Shown here: positions 1-8,564 of the stretch, piece by piece
How positions within the stretch are numbered: position 1 is the first letter of the stretch
Layout: the number at the start of each line of letters is the position of its first letter
NCBI GenBank assembly: GCA_028285085.1
Contig: JANQQI010000079.1
Location: 32,807 to 96,806, forward strand
Length of the DNA: 64,000 nt
DNA from: Saprospiraceae bacterium
Lineage (GTDB): Bacteria > Bacteroidota > Bacteroidia > Chitinophagales > Saprospiraceae
Reading direction: 5' to 3'
The notes under the pieces: model-generated
Databases searched by the model: none
Seen by the model: only the letters and a program-made list of their open reading frames with translations
What the model was told of the DNA's origin: nothing
Program-made: the position numbers and the translations under genes

Positions 1-2
1 TA

Positions 3-3000
3 ACGAATATCACGAATCAGGTGACGAGTGGAAGTTTGGGTGATATCATTACCCGTACGCTGACTTACCAAAATACCCGCTTTGGCAAGTTGTCTTCTTT
101 TGTCTTCAGCGATGTGTACGAACCGGGCATTGTGATCAGTTCGCCGGACGGCACGACGCTACCTTCCGGGCCCGGCCAATTATTGGTCGAGTTGGATGGG
201 GCAGATTTCAGCCAAATCGGAGATGGCGACGCGTTTTTTGAGCTCAATGAATCCATCGTGATTACCGAAGTGATTGAGGTTGTAGATTGCGGTGTAGATG
301 CGACTGTTTCAAATTCGGATATTGAAGCCTACTGGGGCTGCGAAAGTGCGATCTGCCAAACGACAGAAAGTATCGATGCTCTGGTGAATATATTCTTAAC
401 TGATTTGAGTCCAAACCTGGAGTTTATTCCAAGTAGTGAACCACCGTTGTGCTTTTGTGGAGATTTACCTACAACGCACAGCATGATGATTACCAATAAC
501 GGGACTGAAGCGGCTTCGAATATCACGCTTACGTTGAGATTACTCACAGAAGTAGAAACCTATGCACCGGGCGGATTTGTAGTGGATAGTGCTGAAATGG
601 TCAATCCTGTGACACCAATTCTGAATAGCCTTCCGGCCACTGATTATCTCTGCGAATCTTTTAATGGTAATATTTATACCGGGGCTGTTTTGAGTTATCC
701 TAGCCTGGCCGTTGGCGATACCATCATTTTTAGTTGGGAGGTCCTACATTGTAAAGATGGGTGCAGCTCGGTGGCTTACCACGGCTGGGAGTATGATTAT
801 GGTTATTATAAAAGCTGTCCACCTAATCCTTTTATTTCCAATGAAGAGCTTTTTGTACAAGCAGCGGGCAATCCCGTATACACCAGTACTATAGCCGAAG
901 ATGATTCGGTTTTGGAAGATGGCGATATCCGTACATTTGAATATGAAATCGTTTCCGACTATCTCCTCGAACAGGAGGGGAACCTTCAGGTTATGATTGA
1001 ATTGCCTTGTGGGTTCACCTGGCAAAATAGTCCATTCATTATTGACGGCCAAAGTCCCGATATTGGTATCGAAAATACGGATACTTCGGTAATTATTACC
1101 GCCCTGTTCGACTTGCCTTTTAGTAATGACTCCTTGACCTCTTCTTTTGATCTTTTATTTAATTGTGATGAAACCTGTCAGGAAGCTTTATGTATCGATT
1201 CCATTGAGACATCTTGTGAAACGCCTTGTTTTGAAGTCATTCCACCGTCTGCTGGTTTTGAAATTGCTAGTTCAATTTCTCCCCTGGGGCTTTGTCCACC
1301 GGGCTGTGGTATTACCACTTGTGATCAGGTAAGGCTATCCTACGATTGTGAAAATATTGAATACTGCATCGACACGATTCCTGGCTACCTTAAATATAAT
1401 AGTTCCTTTAAGCGGGTCAATTTTGGCTTACCTGATAATGATGATAATCGCGAACCTGATCCCGGAGGTAGTCTTGATTTCGATCTGGTGAGAACCGATC
1501 GGGCCGTTACCGGGGATACCTTGCAGAGTATTATAGAAGGAGCCGTAATTACTGATTTCCCGGATAGTAGTTTTGACTATGCCTTTGTGGATGTCACCTT
1601 TGGGGCACTCAACTTAAATATGGACATCAATGGTGGGCTACTGACGCAGTCAGGGATATTATTTTTAGAAGCTACGGTGGAAGTGTTTGATGCTAGTGCG
1701 AATTTGACTTATACCTGTACGGCCTTTCCGAGTATCACACCTTATCCTCAACCGGATGATGTATTGATTTACGCTTACGATTTAAGTGCATCGACTTTAA
1801 GTGACTCCGGGGGCTGTGGATTCCCATCGGATTTTCGTTACGCCGATGGCGACTCGATACGATTGGTGGCGAATTACCGCGTCATGTACAATCTCCTTCA
1901 GCAAATAGCTAATAATCCCTTTCCTCCGATTGTGGATTTAGTGGCCTCTCCCAATGTGTTTTTGTTCAACGATCCCGTTCCTGCTTTCAAGCGAGATTTA
2001 TTCAGCTGTGATTGCCAAAGCCAAGCTATAGAAGTGACGGGCTATAATTATGATGTGTTCAACGGTATTTTTGCACTTGATCCCTGTGATACCTCAGCTT
2101 ATACGGGGAGTAGTCTATTCCGCTTCGATTTAGGAGAAGGTGATTTTTTCCCTTACGAATATCGAAGCTTGGCCCATTTACCTACTTGGTATGTAGTGGT
2201 GCCGGATGAAGTGATGCCGGTAGAAACGAAGATAACCACACTACAAAGACAGGAGCAGGAAATTTTGCTAATTGATCAACTACTTGACCCAATCTTTGAC
2301 GGTACCGAATACAGTTTCGATCTCACCCCATATCTCGATCCACCATTAGACGAAGGCTATTCTATTTTGGTACAATATCGTTTTCTGAATGGGTGCTCTA
2401 TTTCGGGTAGCTTCCCTTTGTCCGTACGTAATGAACTGTATTTCCCTAGTGGTTTTCCCAACGAACCCAATCCTTTAGATTCTTTGTATACTAATCCTTC
2501 TGCATTGCGGACCTTGCAACCCAATCTGCAGTTGGATGCTGACTTCTTCAACATTACGGCATTTGGTGAGAATATCAGTTTTGATTTCATCATTGAAAAC
2601 TTACAAACCTCCGTGGCCTCCTCCGTTAGTGATACGGCCTCATTCTGCTGGTTTTATCCGGTGTCACCTAGCGGTGATATTACCAATTTTGAACTCGTAA
2701 ATACAGAAACGGGGGATATTTATCCGCAAGTGAGCGGCATCTTCCAGCTCGGTAATTTAGCGCCGAACGATACTTTTGCACTCCAACTAAGAGGGGTGAA
2801 TAGCAGTTGTGAAACAGAATCGGTGATCATGCAATACGGCTGGAGCTGCGACCCTTATACGAATCCGGTTCTAACGCCCTGTTATAAAAAGACCATCTCG
2901 TTTTCAGTCATTTCGCCTCCCGCCGAGTTAGAGCTGTCGGTGACGAGTCCGGTCAGCCCATTCCCGCTTTGTGAAACGGTCGATTATCACACCGTTGAAA

Positions 3001-5891
3001 TTTTTAACGCCCAACTGGGGACCGCTTATGAACTTCTGGCTCAGGTAGACTTACCGGCTGGGCTCAGCATTCTCCCTGGCTCCAGCCAGCTGGAGTATCC
3101 TATCGGTAGCGGATTTGTGGATATTGACGACCCTGAGCTCAATGGTTCGATCGCAGAGTGGCAATTGGCGCAATATCTTACCGATAATAGCCTGCCCGGC
3201 ATCAATAGCGGTGGCCAAAATGCCTTAAACCTCCGATTCCTGACGACGACGAGCTGTGATTTTATTTCTGGATCATTTCCAATTTTCTACACCAGAGCGT
3301 TGCAAAATTGTGAACTGCCAACCAATTCCCTGGCTCGGGCTGGGGACCCATTGGAGGTCACCGGTGTGAATGCGCCTTATACTATGTCGATTGATTTACA
3401 ACTGCCCGATCCAGCCTGTGATGATCAAGCCGGCTTTTTGGTACAGCTTTTTGGAACCGGTCCGACGACGACCAGCGATAGTATTTTTATCACCTTACCC
3501 GCAGGTGTAGACTATGTGGATGGGTCTTATGTTGGGATTGAAAATGCACCGACGACGGTACCTTTTGTCACCTCCAATGGCGATCAGGATATACTGCGCT
3601 GGCAGTTGCCCGCGAATCTACCGGCCAATGATACGATCATCTTCAGCATGTTCCTCGAAGGCTTCGCAGAGCTGGACTGTGGTAGCGAACTTATCCGCGC
3701 ACAGACGGTCAGTCCGGCGAGTGCCTTTTGTGCCAGTGCGGGTACAGATTGTGATTTATTGGTCGAAACGGGAAGTACCTTTTTGCCCGTCGAAATTGAA
3801 CGGCCCTTTTTCGATTTGTCGAATCTAAGTTTGGTAATCAATCCACCGACCGTTAATGATGGCATCAGTTATAGCGTGGATATTCTTAATAATGGCGCGC
3901 AAGCACTTCCACCCACCATTTTAGATTTTTATATCGATCAAGATGGGGATGGCCTCTTATCTGTAGGTGACGAGTTCCTCTTGGCAGATACGCTGGATTT
4001 TCCAATCGGAGGCAGCCAGTCCGTGCTTGCTACGGGCTTTTTCCCGTTTATCGATGAGTTTTGCAATTTGCTAGTGGTCATCGATTCAACCAAGCATTGT
4101 GCATGTGCCGTCGATCAAGCGGTGGTAAGCGGCCCGATCAATTTCTATATTCCAACCCCCTTAGAAGTGTGTAGCGGAGAAACTATAATGCTGGGCTCCC
4201 CGAGTGTGGCGGGGCACATTTATCAATGGACGCCCGACGATAATCTGAGCTGTTCCAATTGTGCACAGCCAGAATTCAGTTTAGAAAACACCACAAATTC
4301 AACCCTTACCCACAATTATACCCTAGCAGAACAGCGCGGCGATGGCTGTATCATCAATTATTTTTACACCGTCATAGTCTATCCCGAAGTCAATATTTTA
4401 CAGGATGATGCCTTGATCTGTCCGGGCGATAGCGTGACACTTAGCGTAACCGAAGGGCTCAGCTATTTCTGGACAGGGCCGGGGATCAGTGATCCCGATG
4501 AGATGAGCCAAACGGTGAGTCCGCCCAACACGGCACAGTATGCCGTCATGGTAACGGATCAAGCTGGATGTAGTGGCATGGATAGCATCCTGGTGGAAGT
4601 ACTAACTTTGCCGATAGTTGATGCGGGAAGCGATACGACTTTTTGCCCCGGAGAATTTGCTCAACTGGGGGCAGAAGCCAATGATGATTATGCTTATTTT
4701 TGGTCGCCTCCGACCCAGCTCAATAACCCAATTAGTCCCGATCCAATTATTCTTGATGCAGTGAGTACAACTTATGAGCTCGTCGTTACGGACGAAAATG
4801 GTTGTACGAATACAGATGCCGTAACCGTGAATTTTGGCACTGCACTTAATCTGGTGGTTTCCCCAGATCAGCAAATTTGTGATGCCCAAACGATACAATT
4901 ATCGGCGAGTGGTGCTGCTACTTATAGTTGGAGTCCAACGACGGGATTGGATTGTACAGACTGTCCGCTAGTGAACGCAAATCCTAATGAAAGCATCGTT
5001 TACACCGTCACGGGCTTTAGTCCTGAAGGCTGTGCAGATAGTAGTTCGATTACAGTTACCGTTTCTTCATTTATTGAAACTGGCGAAGAGATGTCGATTT
5101 GCGAAGGAGAAACCATCTTTATTTTTGATCAAGAGGTGGGCGCAGCTGGTGATTATTGCGAAACTTACGCTACGCTTGCGGGCTGCGACAGTACCCACTG
5201 CGTGACGCTTTCGGTATTGCCAGCCTTAGAGACGGATGAACCCATTGAACTTTGCGAGGGCGATACCTTATTTCTAAACAATCAAATCTATACGACCGCT
5301 GGACGTTATTGCGAAAGCTTCATTGGCGCCAATGGCTGCGACAGCACCCACTGTGTTGACCTCAGTTTTGTCGCCCCACCTTCGGTGGAATTATTAGATA
5401 CCAGTATCGTTGCAGGAGAGAGTGTGCAAATCATCCTGCCCGAAGAGAATACTTACAGCTGGAGCCCCGATACCGGGATCAGTTGTACGGATTGTAATGA
5501 TCCGGTATTTAGCCCGGAAGAAACGACGACCTATCAAGTAATTATTACGAGTGCCCGTGGATGTACGAGTATCCAAACGGTGACGATTCGAGTCGTGACC
5601 ATCTGCTTTGAAAAAGAACCGGAAATTCCATCTGCATTTACCCCGGATGGAGATGGTATCAATGATACCTTTGGTGTAGCCACAACCTTCGGTTTTGACG
5701 TCGTCGCCTCAATCAAAATTTATAATCGCTGGGGCGAAAAGGTCTTTGAAGCTACCGGGTTAAATCCGAGTTGGGATGGCCGCCGCGATGGAGAACTTGC
5801 TACGGCCGATGTGTACGTTTATATCATTACCGTAGAATGTAGTACCGGCGAATCCGAGGTGATGGTTGGGGATGTGACTTTAATTAGGTAA
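3..5891 (+). CDS. Giant type IX secreted surface protein with type B (gliding-motility-associated) C-terminal domain, 5' end missing
   Basis: The reading frame is open to the left window edge, so the GTG at 21 is not the true start and the N-terminus with its signal peptide lies outside. More than 1950 residues remain. The body is Cys-rich and made of repeated beta-sandwich-like segments resembling DUF11/conserved-repeat modules. From roughly residue 1440 there are PKD/Ig-like segments with the recurring pattern of a CPGDSV or CPGEFA start and a later WSP or WTG. The last ~90 residues, starting near PSAFTPDGDGINDTF and including IYNRWGEKVFE and SWDGR, are the gliding-motility-associated C-terminal domain (TIGR04131 type). 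This is the sorting signal for type B cargo of the type IX secretion system. The protein is therefore expected on the cell surface or released, as an adhesin or structural protein. The ligand cannot be read from the sequence. It is followed by a strong terminator. Confidence 0.9.
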   Translation, partial: TNITNQVTSGSLGDIITRTLTYQNTRFGKLSSFVFSDVYEPGIVISSPDGTTLPSGPGQLLVELDGADFSQIGDGDAFFELNESIVITEVIEVVDCGVDATVSNSDIEAYWGCESAICQTTESIDALVNIFLTDLSPNLEFIPSSEPPLCFCGDLPTTHSMMITNNGTEAASNITLTLRLLTEVETYAPGGFVVDSAEMVNPVTPILNSLPATDYLCESFNGNIYTGAVLSYPSLAVGDTIIFSWEVLHCKDGCSSVAYHGWEYDYGYYKSCPPNPFISNEELFVQAAGNPVYTSTIAEDDSVLEDGDIRTFEYEIVSDYLLEQEGNLQVMIELPCGFTWQNSPFIIDGQSPDIGIENTDTSVIITALFDLPFSNDSLTSSFDLLFNCDETCQEALCIDSIETSCETPCFEVIPPSAGFEIASSISPLGLCPPGCGITTCDQVRLSYDCENIEYCIDTIPGYLKYNSSFKRVNFGLPDNDDNREPDPGGSLDFDLVRTDRAVTGDTLQSIIEGAVITDFPDSSFDYAFVDVTFGALNLNMDINGGLLTQSGILFLEATVEVFDASANLTYTCTAFPSITPYPQPDDVLIYAYDLSASTLSDSGGCGFPSDFRYADGDSIRLVANYRVMYNLLQQIANNPFPPIVDLVASPNVFLFNDPVPAFKRDLFSCDCQSQAIEVTGYNYDVFNGIFALDPCDTSAYTGSSLFRFDLGEGDFFPYEYRSLAHLPTWYVVVPDEVMPVETKITTLQRQEQEILLIDQLLDPIFDGTEYSFDLTPYLDPPLDEGYSILVQYRFLNGCSISGSFPLSVRNELYFPSGFPNEPNPLDSLYTNPSALRTLQPNLQLDADFFNITAFGENISFDFIIENLQTSVASSVSDTASFCWFYPVSPSGDITNFELVNTETGDIYPQVSGIFQLGNLAPNDTFALQLRGVNSSCETESVIMQYGWSCDPYTNPVLTPCYKKTISFSVISPPAELELSVTSPVSPFPLCETVDYHTVEIFNAQLGTAYELLAQVDLPAGLSILPGSSQLEYPIGSGFVDIDDPELNGSIAEWQLAQYLTDNSLPGINSGGQNALNLRFLTTTSCDFISGSFPIFYTRALQNCELPTNSLARAGDPLEVTGVNAPYTMSIDLQLPDPACDDQAGFLVQLFGTGPTTTSDSIFITLPAGVDYVDGSYVGIENAPTTVPFVTSNGDQDILRWQLPANLPANDTIIFSMFLEGFAELDCGSELIRAQTVSPASAFCASAGTDCDLLVETGSTFLPVEIERPFFDLSNLSLVINPPTVNDGISYSVDILNNGAQALPPTILDFYIDQDGDGLLSVGDEFLLADTLDFPIGGSQSVLATGFFPFIDEFCNLLVVIDSTKHCACAVDQAVVSGPINFYIPTPLEVCSGETIMLGSPSVAGHIYQWTPDDNLSCSNCAQPEFSLENTTNSTLTHNYTLAEQRGDGCIINYFYTVIVYPEVNILQDDALICPGDSVTLSVTEGLSYFWTGPGISDPDEMSQTVSPPNTAQYAVMVTDQAGCSGMDSILVEVLTLPIVDAGSDTTFCPGEFAQLGAEANDDYAYFWSPPTQLNNPISPDPIILDAVSTTYELVVTDENGCTNTDAVTVNFGTALNLVVSPDQQICDAQTIQLSASGAATYSWSPTTGLDCTDCPLVNANPNESIVYTVTGFSPEGCADSSSITVTVSSFIETGEEMSICEGETIFIFDQEVGAAGDYCETYATLAGCDSTHCVTLSVLPALETDEPIELCEGDTLFLNNQIYTTAGRYCESFIGANGCDSTHCVDLSFVAPPSVELLDTSIVAGESVQIILPEENTYSWSPDTGISCTDCNDPVFSPEETTTYQVIITSARGCTSIQTVTIRVVTICFEKEPEIPSAFTPDGDGINDTFGVATTFGFDVVASIKIYNRWGEKVFEATGLNPSWDGRRDGELATADVYVYIITVECSTGESEVMVGDVTLIR

Positions 5892-5916
5892 GCTTAAACT
5901 ATTTACTTGATATTAA

Positions 5917-5950
5917 AAACCCCTTGAGTAATACGTCACTCAAGGGGTTT
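5917..5950. terminator. Bidirectional rho-independent terminator
   Basis: A perfect 13-bp stem (AAACCCCTTGAGT, 5917-5929, pairing with 5938-5950) encloses an 8-nt loop. The A run at the 5' side and the T run at the 3' side let it work in both directions. It sits between the converging surface-protein gene and acs and probably ends both transcripts. Confidence 0.9.
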
Positions 5951-5976
5951 ACAATTATGTATCTAATAATCAATGG

Positions 5977-7890
5977 TTATTCTTTCAGTTCTACCAAAGC
6001 GCCGATTTTGATCTGTTCGACGACTTCTGGATTTAGCAGAGTAGAGACATCACCAAGCTTGGAGACATCACCTTCGGCGATTTTCCGTAGGATACGGCGC
6101 ATGATTTTCCCGGAACGTGTCTTGGGTAATCCGGGGACAACTTGGATCATGTCGGGCTTGGCGATCGGGCCAATTTCTCGCGTGACTACTTGCAAGACTT
6201 CCTTGCGGAATGCCTCTTCGTCGGTCACATTTTCATTGGTGATGATGTAAGCGTAGATGCCTTGTCCTTTAATATCGTGTGGATAACCAACCACGGCGGA
6301 TTCAACTACATTATCGTGCTCGTTGATGGCGTTTTCCACTTCCGCGGTACCAATTCGGTGACCGGAGACATTGATCACATCATCTACACGACCGATAATC
6401 CGGTACATTCCATCTTTATTGCGGCGTGCGCCATCGCCGGTGAAGTATTTATTTTCGAAAGCAGAGAAATAAACATTTCGGCAACGCTCGTGATCACCGT
6501 AGGTCGTTCTAATCATCGACGGCCAGGGGAATTTGATACACAATAAGCCCTCCACATCGTTGCCTGCAATCTCATTACCGTCTTTGTCGACTAAGCAAGG
6601 TTGGATACCTGGCAGGGGCAAAGTGGCAAAGGTTGGCGGCGTTTCGGTGACATTCGGAATTGGCGTGATCATGATCCCGCCCGTTTCGGTTTGCCACCAG
6701 GTATCGACAATGGGACAGCGGCCCTTGCCGACCTTTTCGTCGTACCAATGCCAAGCTTCGGCGTTGATTGGTTCACCCACCGTTCCTAATACCTTGAGCG
6801 TGGACAAATCGTATTTTTCCACATATTCATCTCCGCGGGCCATCAAGGCACGAATTGCTGTTGGCGCGGTATAAAATTGATTGACTTTGAGTTTATCACA
6901 AATTTCCCAAAAGCGACCAGCATCGGGATAAGTCGGAACGCCTTCAAACATCACCGTGGTTGCTCCCGCCAGAAGTGGGCCGTACACGATATAAGAGTGG
7001 CCCGTGATCCAGCCAATATCCGCCGTACACCAATAGATATCATCTTCCTGATACTGGAACACATTGCGGAAAGAGTAGCAGGTGTACACCATGTAACCGC
7101 CACAAGTGTGGACTACGCCTTTTGGCTTGCCAGTTGAGCCGGAGGTGTACAGAATGAACAACATATCTTCTGAATCCATGATGGTTGGCTTACAGCTCGT
7201 ACGGCGGCCTTTTAACTCTTCGTGCCACCATTTATCGATCTCTGGATTCCAATCTACTTCCTGCCCGGTATTCTGGTGGCAAAGTACGGTTTCTACCGAT
7301 GGGCAGCCCATCGCCATTGCATCGTCGACTACTTTTTTGACGGGGATGTTCTTTTTCCCGCGCTTATTAAAATCCGAGCAGATGATCATCTTCGCCGTGG
7401 CGTCGTTGACACGGTCCGCTAGCGCCTGAGCCGAGAAGCCGGCAAAAACAACGGAGTGGACCGCACCAATACGTGCGCAAGCAAGTACGCCGATGGCTAG
7501 TTCAGGGACCATGGGCATATAAAAAATTACCCGATCTCCCTTGCCGATACCATTTGCTTTCAAGGCGTTAGCGGTTTTGCAAACTTCAGCGTGGAGTTGT
7601 CGGTAAGTATAAGATTTTGTCTTACCATCCGCCTCGTTCGGTTCCCAGAGCAGAGCGACTTTATCGCCTCTTTCGGCTAAGTGGCGATCCAGACAATTTT
7701 CCGTAATATTCAGTTTGCCACCAATAAACCATTTGACATCCGGTCCTTTAAAATCCCATTCTACCACTTTTTTCCAAGGCTTGCGCCAGTAGAACGAGAG
7801 TGCCTGATCGTGCCAGAATTGTTCGGGGTTTTTGACCGACCGCGCGTATTCTTTTTGATATTGTTTGAAGTTTTTTATCTGTAAAGTCAT
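5977..7890 (-). CDS. acs: Acetyl-CoA synthetase (AMP-forming)
   Basis: This cytoplasmic enzyme makes acetyl-CoA from acetate, ATP and CoA through an acetyl-AMP intermediate. The 637-residue length fits Acs (about 650). An ACAS N-terminal segment spans residues ~1-80. The AMP-binding P-loop YTSGSTGKPKG is at 248-258. The WWQTETGG motif at 398-405 carries the tryptophan that restricts the pocket to acetate. YFTGDGARR is near 482-490. The acetylatable lysine is K595 in PKTRSGKIMRR. The gene is the last of a co-directional series with a two-component pair and a sodium symporter. However, a terminator-like hairpin and an AT-rich operator-like box lie just upstream, so it probably has its own promoter. 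The box is shared with the prpE and arsR regions. Confidence 0.97.
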   Translation of the reverse strand: MTLQIKNFKQYQKEYARSVKNPEQFWHDQALSFYWRKPWKKVVEWDFKGPDVKWFIGGKLNITENCLDRHLAERGDKVALLWEPNEADGKTKSYTYRQLHAEVCKTANALKANGIGKGDRVIFYMPMVPELAIGVLACARIGAVHSVVFAGFSAQALADRVNDATAKMIICSDFNKRGKKNIPVKKVVDDAMAMGCPSVETVLCHQNTGQEVDWNPEIDKWWHEELKGRRTSCKPTIMDSEDMLFILYTSGSTGKPKGVVHTCGGYMVYTCYSFRNVFQYQEDDIYWCTADIGWITGHSYIVYGPLLAGATTVMFEGVPTYPDAGRFWEICDKLKVNQFYTAPTAIRALMARGDEYVEKYDLSTLKVLGTVGEPINAEAWHWYDEKVGKGRCPIVDTWWQTETGGIMITPIPNVTETPPTFATLPLPGIQPCLVDKDGNEIAGNDVEGLLCIKFPWPSMIRTTYGDHERCRNVYFSAFENKYFTGDGARRNKDGMYRIIGRVDDVINVSGHRIGTAEVENAINEHDNVVESAVVGYPHDIKGQGIYAYIITNENVTDEEAFRKEVLQVVTREIGPIAKPDMIQVVPGLPKTRSGKIMRRILRKIAEGDVSKLGDVSTLLNPEVVEQIKIGALVELKE

Positions 7891-7910
7891 AATCGAAATT
7901 TTGGCAATTT

Positions 7911-7944
7911 AAAGTATATAGATATTTAGATAAATATATTTATA
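7911..7944. promoter_or_regulatory. AT-rich box upstream of acs, candidate ArsR operator
   Basis: The 18-mer AAAGTATATAGATATTTA (7911-7928) recurs with a single mismatch between porin and prpE (15434-15451). Its 13-mer core ATATAGATATTTA recurs exactly upstream of the ArsR gene (17846-17858). Here it begins 20 bp before the acs start codon and is followed by further ATA/TAT half-sites to 7944. ArsR-family repressors commonly bind AT-rich inverted repeats overlapping promoters. Assignment to the local ArsR protein is inference. Confidence 0.6.
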
Positions 7945-7951
7945 AAAATAG

Positions 7952-7979
7952 AAAAAACGGAACTATTTTCCAAATTCCG
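7952..7979 (-). terminator. Short-stem terminator after the response-regulator gene
   Basis: Read on the minus strand, CGGAA and TTCCG form a 5-bp stem with a 12-nt loop, directly followed by six T residues. It lies about 40 bp past the stop of the receiver protein and just before the acs promoter region. The stem is short, so efficiency is doubtful. Confidence 0.5.
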
Positions 7980-8020
7980 CCTATTCATTTGCATTTTATT
8001 TTGTGAATACTGGAAAAGAG

Positions 8021-8401
8021 CTAACCAAATTCCAGGATTTCATTGACTGTTCCGATCAGTTCATCGTTATCAAAAGGTTTGGTTAGATAGATTTCTCCTC
8101 CAGCACCGTAGCCGTTAATTTTATCTTCGGTTGTCCCTTTGGCGGTTAAGAAGATGATATGAATATTAGCCCATTCGCTGTGGCTACGAATTTCGCGAGC
8201 CGTTTCAAGGCCATTCATTTCCGGCATCATCACATCTAAAATCACAAGATCCGGTTTGGTCTCTTTGATCAGCTGGAGTGCTTGCCTGCCGTTCGAAGCA
8301 GTTAGCGTATGATAGCCTTCCTGCTTAACCAAAAATTCCAAGGGTGCCAGAATGTTGGGCTCATCGTCAACCAGTAAAATAGTTTTATTCGATTTAATCA
8401 T
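8021..8401 (-). CDS. Receiver-only response regulator (CheY-like)
   Basis: This 126-residue protein is a single receiver domain with no output domain. The acidic pair D12-D13 is in LLVDDEPN, the phosphoacceptor is D56 in LVILDVMMPEMNG, the switch threonine is T86 in FLTAKG, and the conserved lysine is K108 in LTKPF. It lies 163 bp downstream of the symporter-histidine kinase gene in the same orientation, so it is the likely phosphorylation partner. It must pass the signal on by protein contact or phosphotransfer, as it cannot bind DNA itself. In Vibrio cholerae CrbS/CrbR, a comparable kinase controls acs through a regulator that does have a DNA-binding domain, so the wiring here differs. Confidence 0.93.
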   Translation of the reverse strand: MIKSNKTILLVDDEPNILAPLEFLVKQEGYHTLTASNGRQALQLIKETKPDLVILDVMMPEMNGLETAREIRSHSEWANIHIIFLTAKGTTEDKINGYGAGGEIYLTKPFDNDELIGTVNEILEFG

Positions 8402-8564
8402 GTTGATTCATTTCTATTAACGGATTTGTCGAATGCATGCTCTCGTTGTCATCCTATTTTTATTGATAGGCCAGCATGCTTGATAGGCATCCGCCGCTTA
8501 CCTTAAAATTCTGAAATAAATTTTGATTTTAGAGTATGTTTAAAATTTATTTTATGGAACGGGT

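Noticed and set aside
6142..7884. Several 60-130-codon plus-strand frames across acs
   Set aside because: They lie antisense within a well-supported acs gene and show no start context or domain.
8402..8564. CCTAT...ATAGG and GCATGC repeats between kinase and receiver genes
   Set aside because: The stems are only 5-6 bp and have no T tract, so they are too weak to call a terminator or operator.
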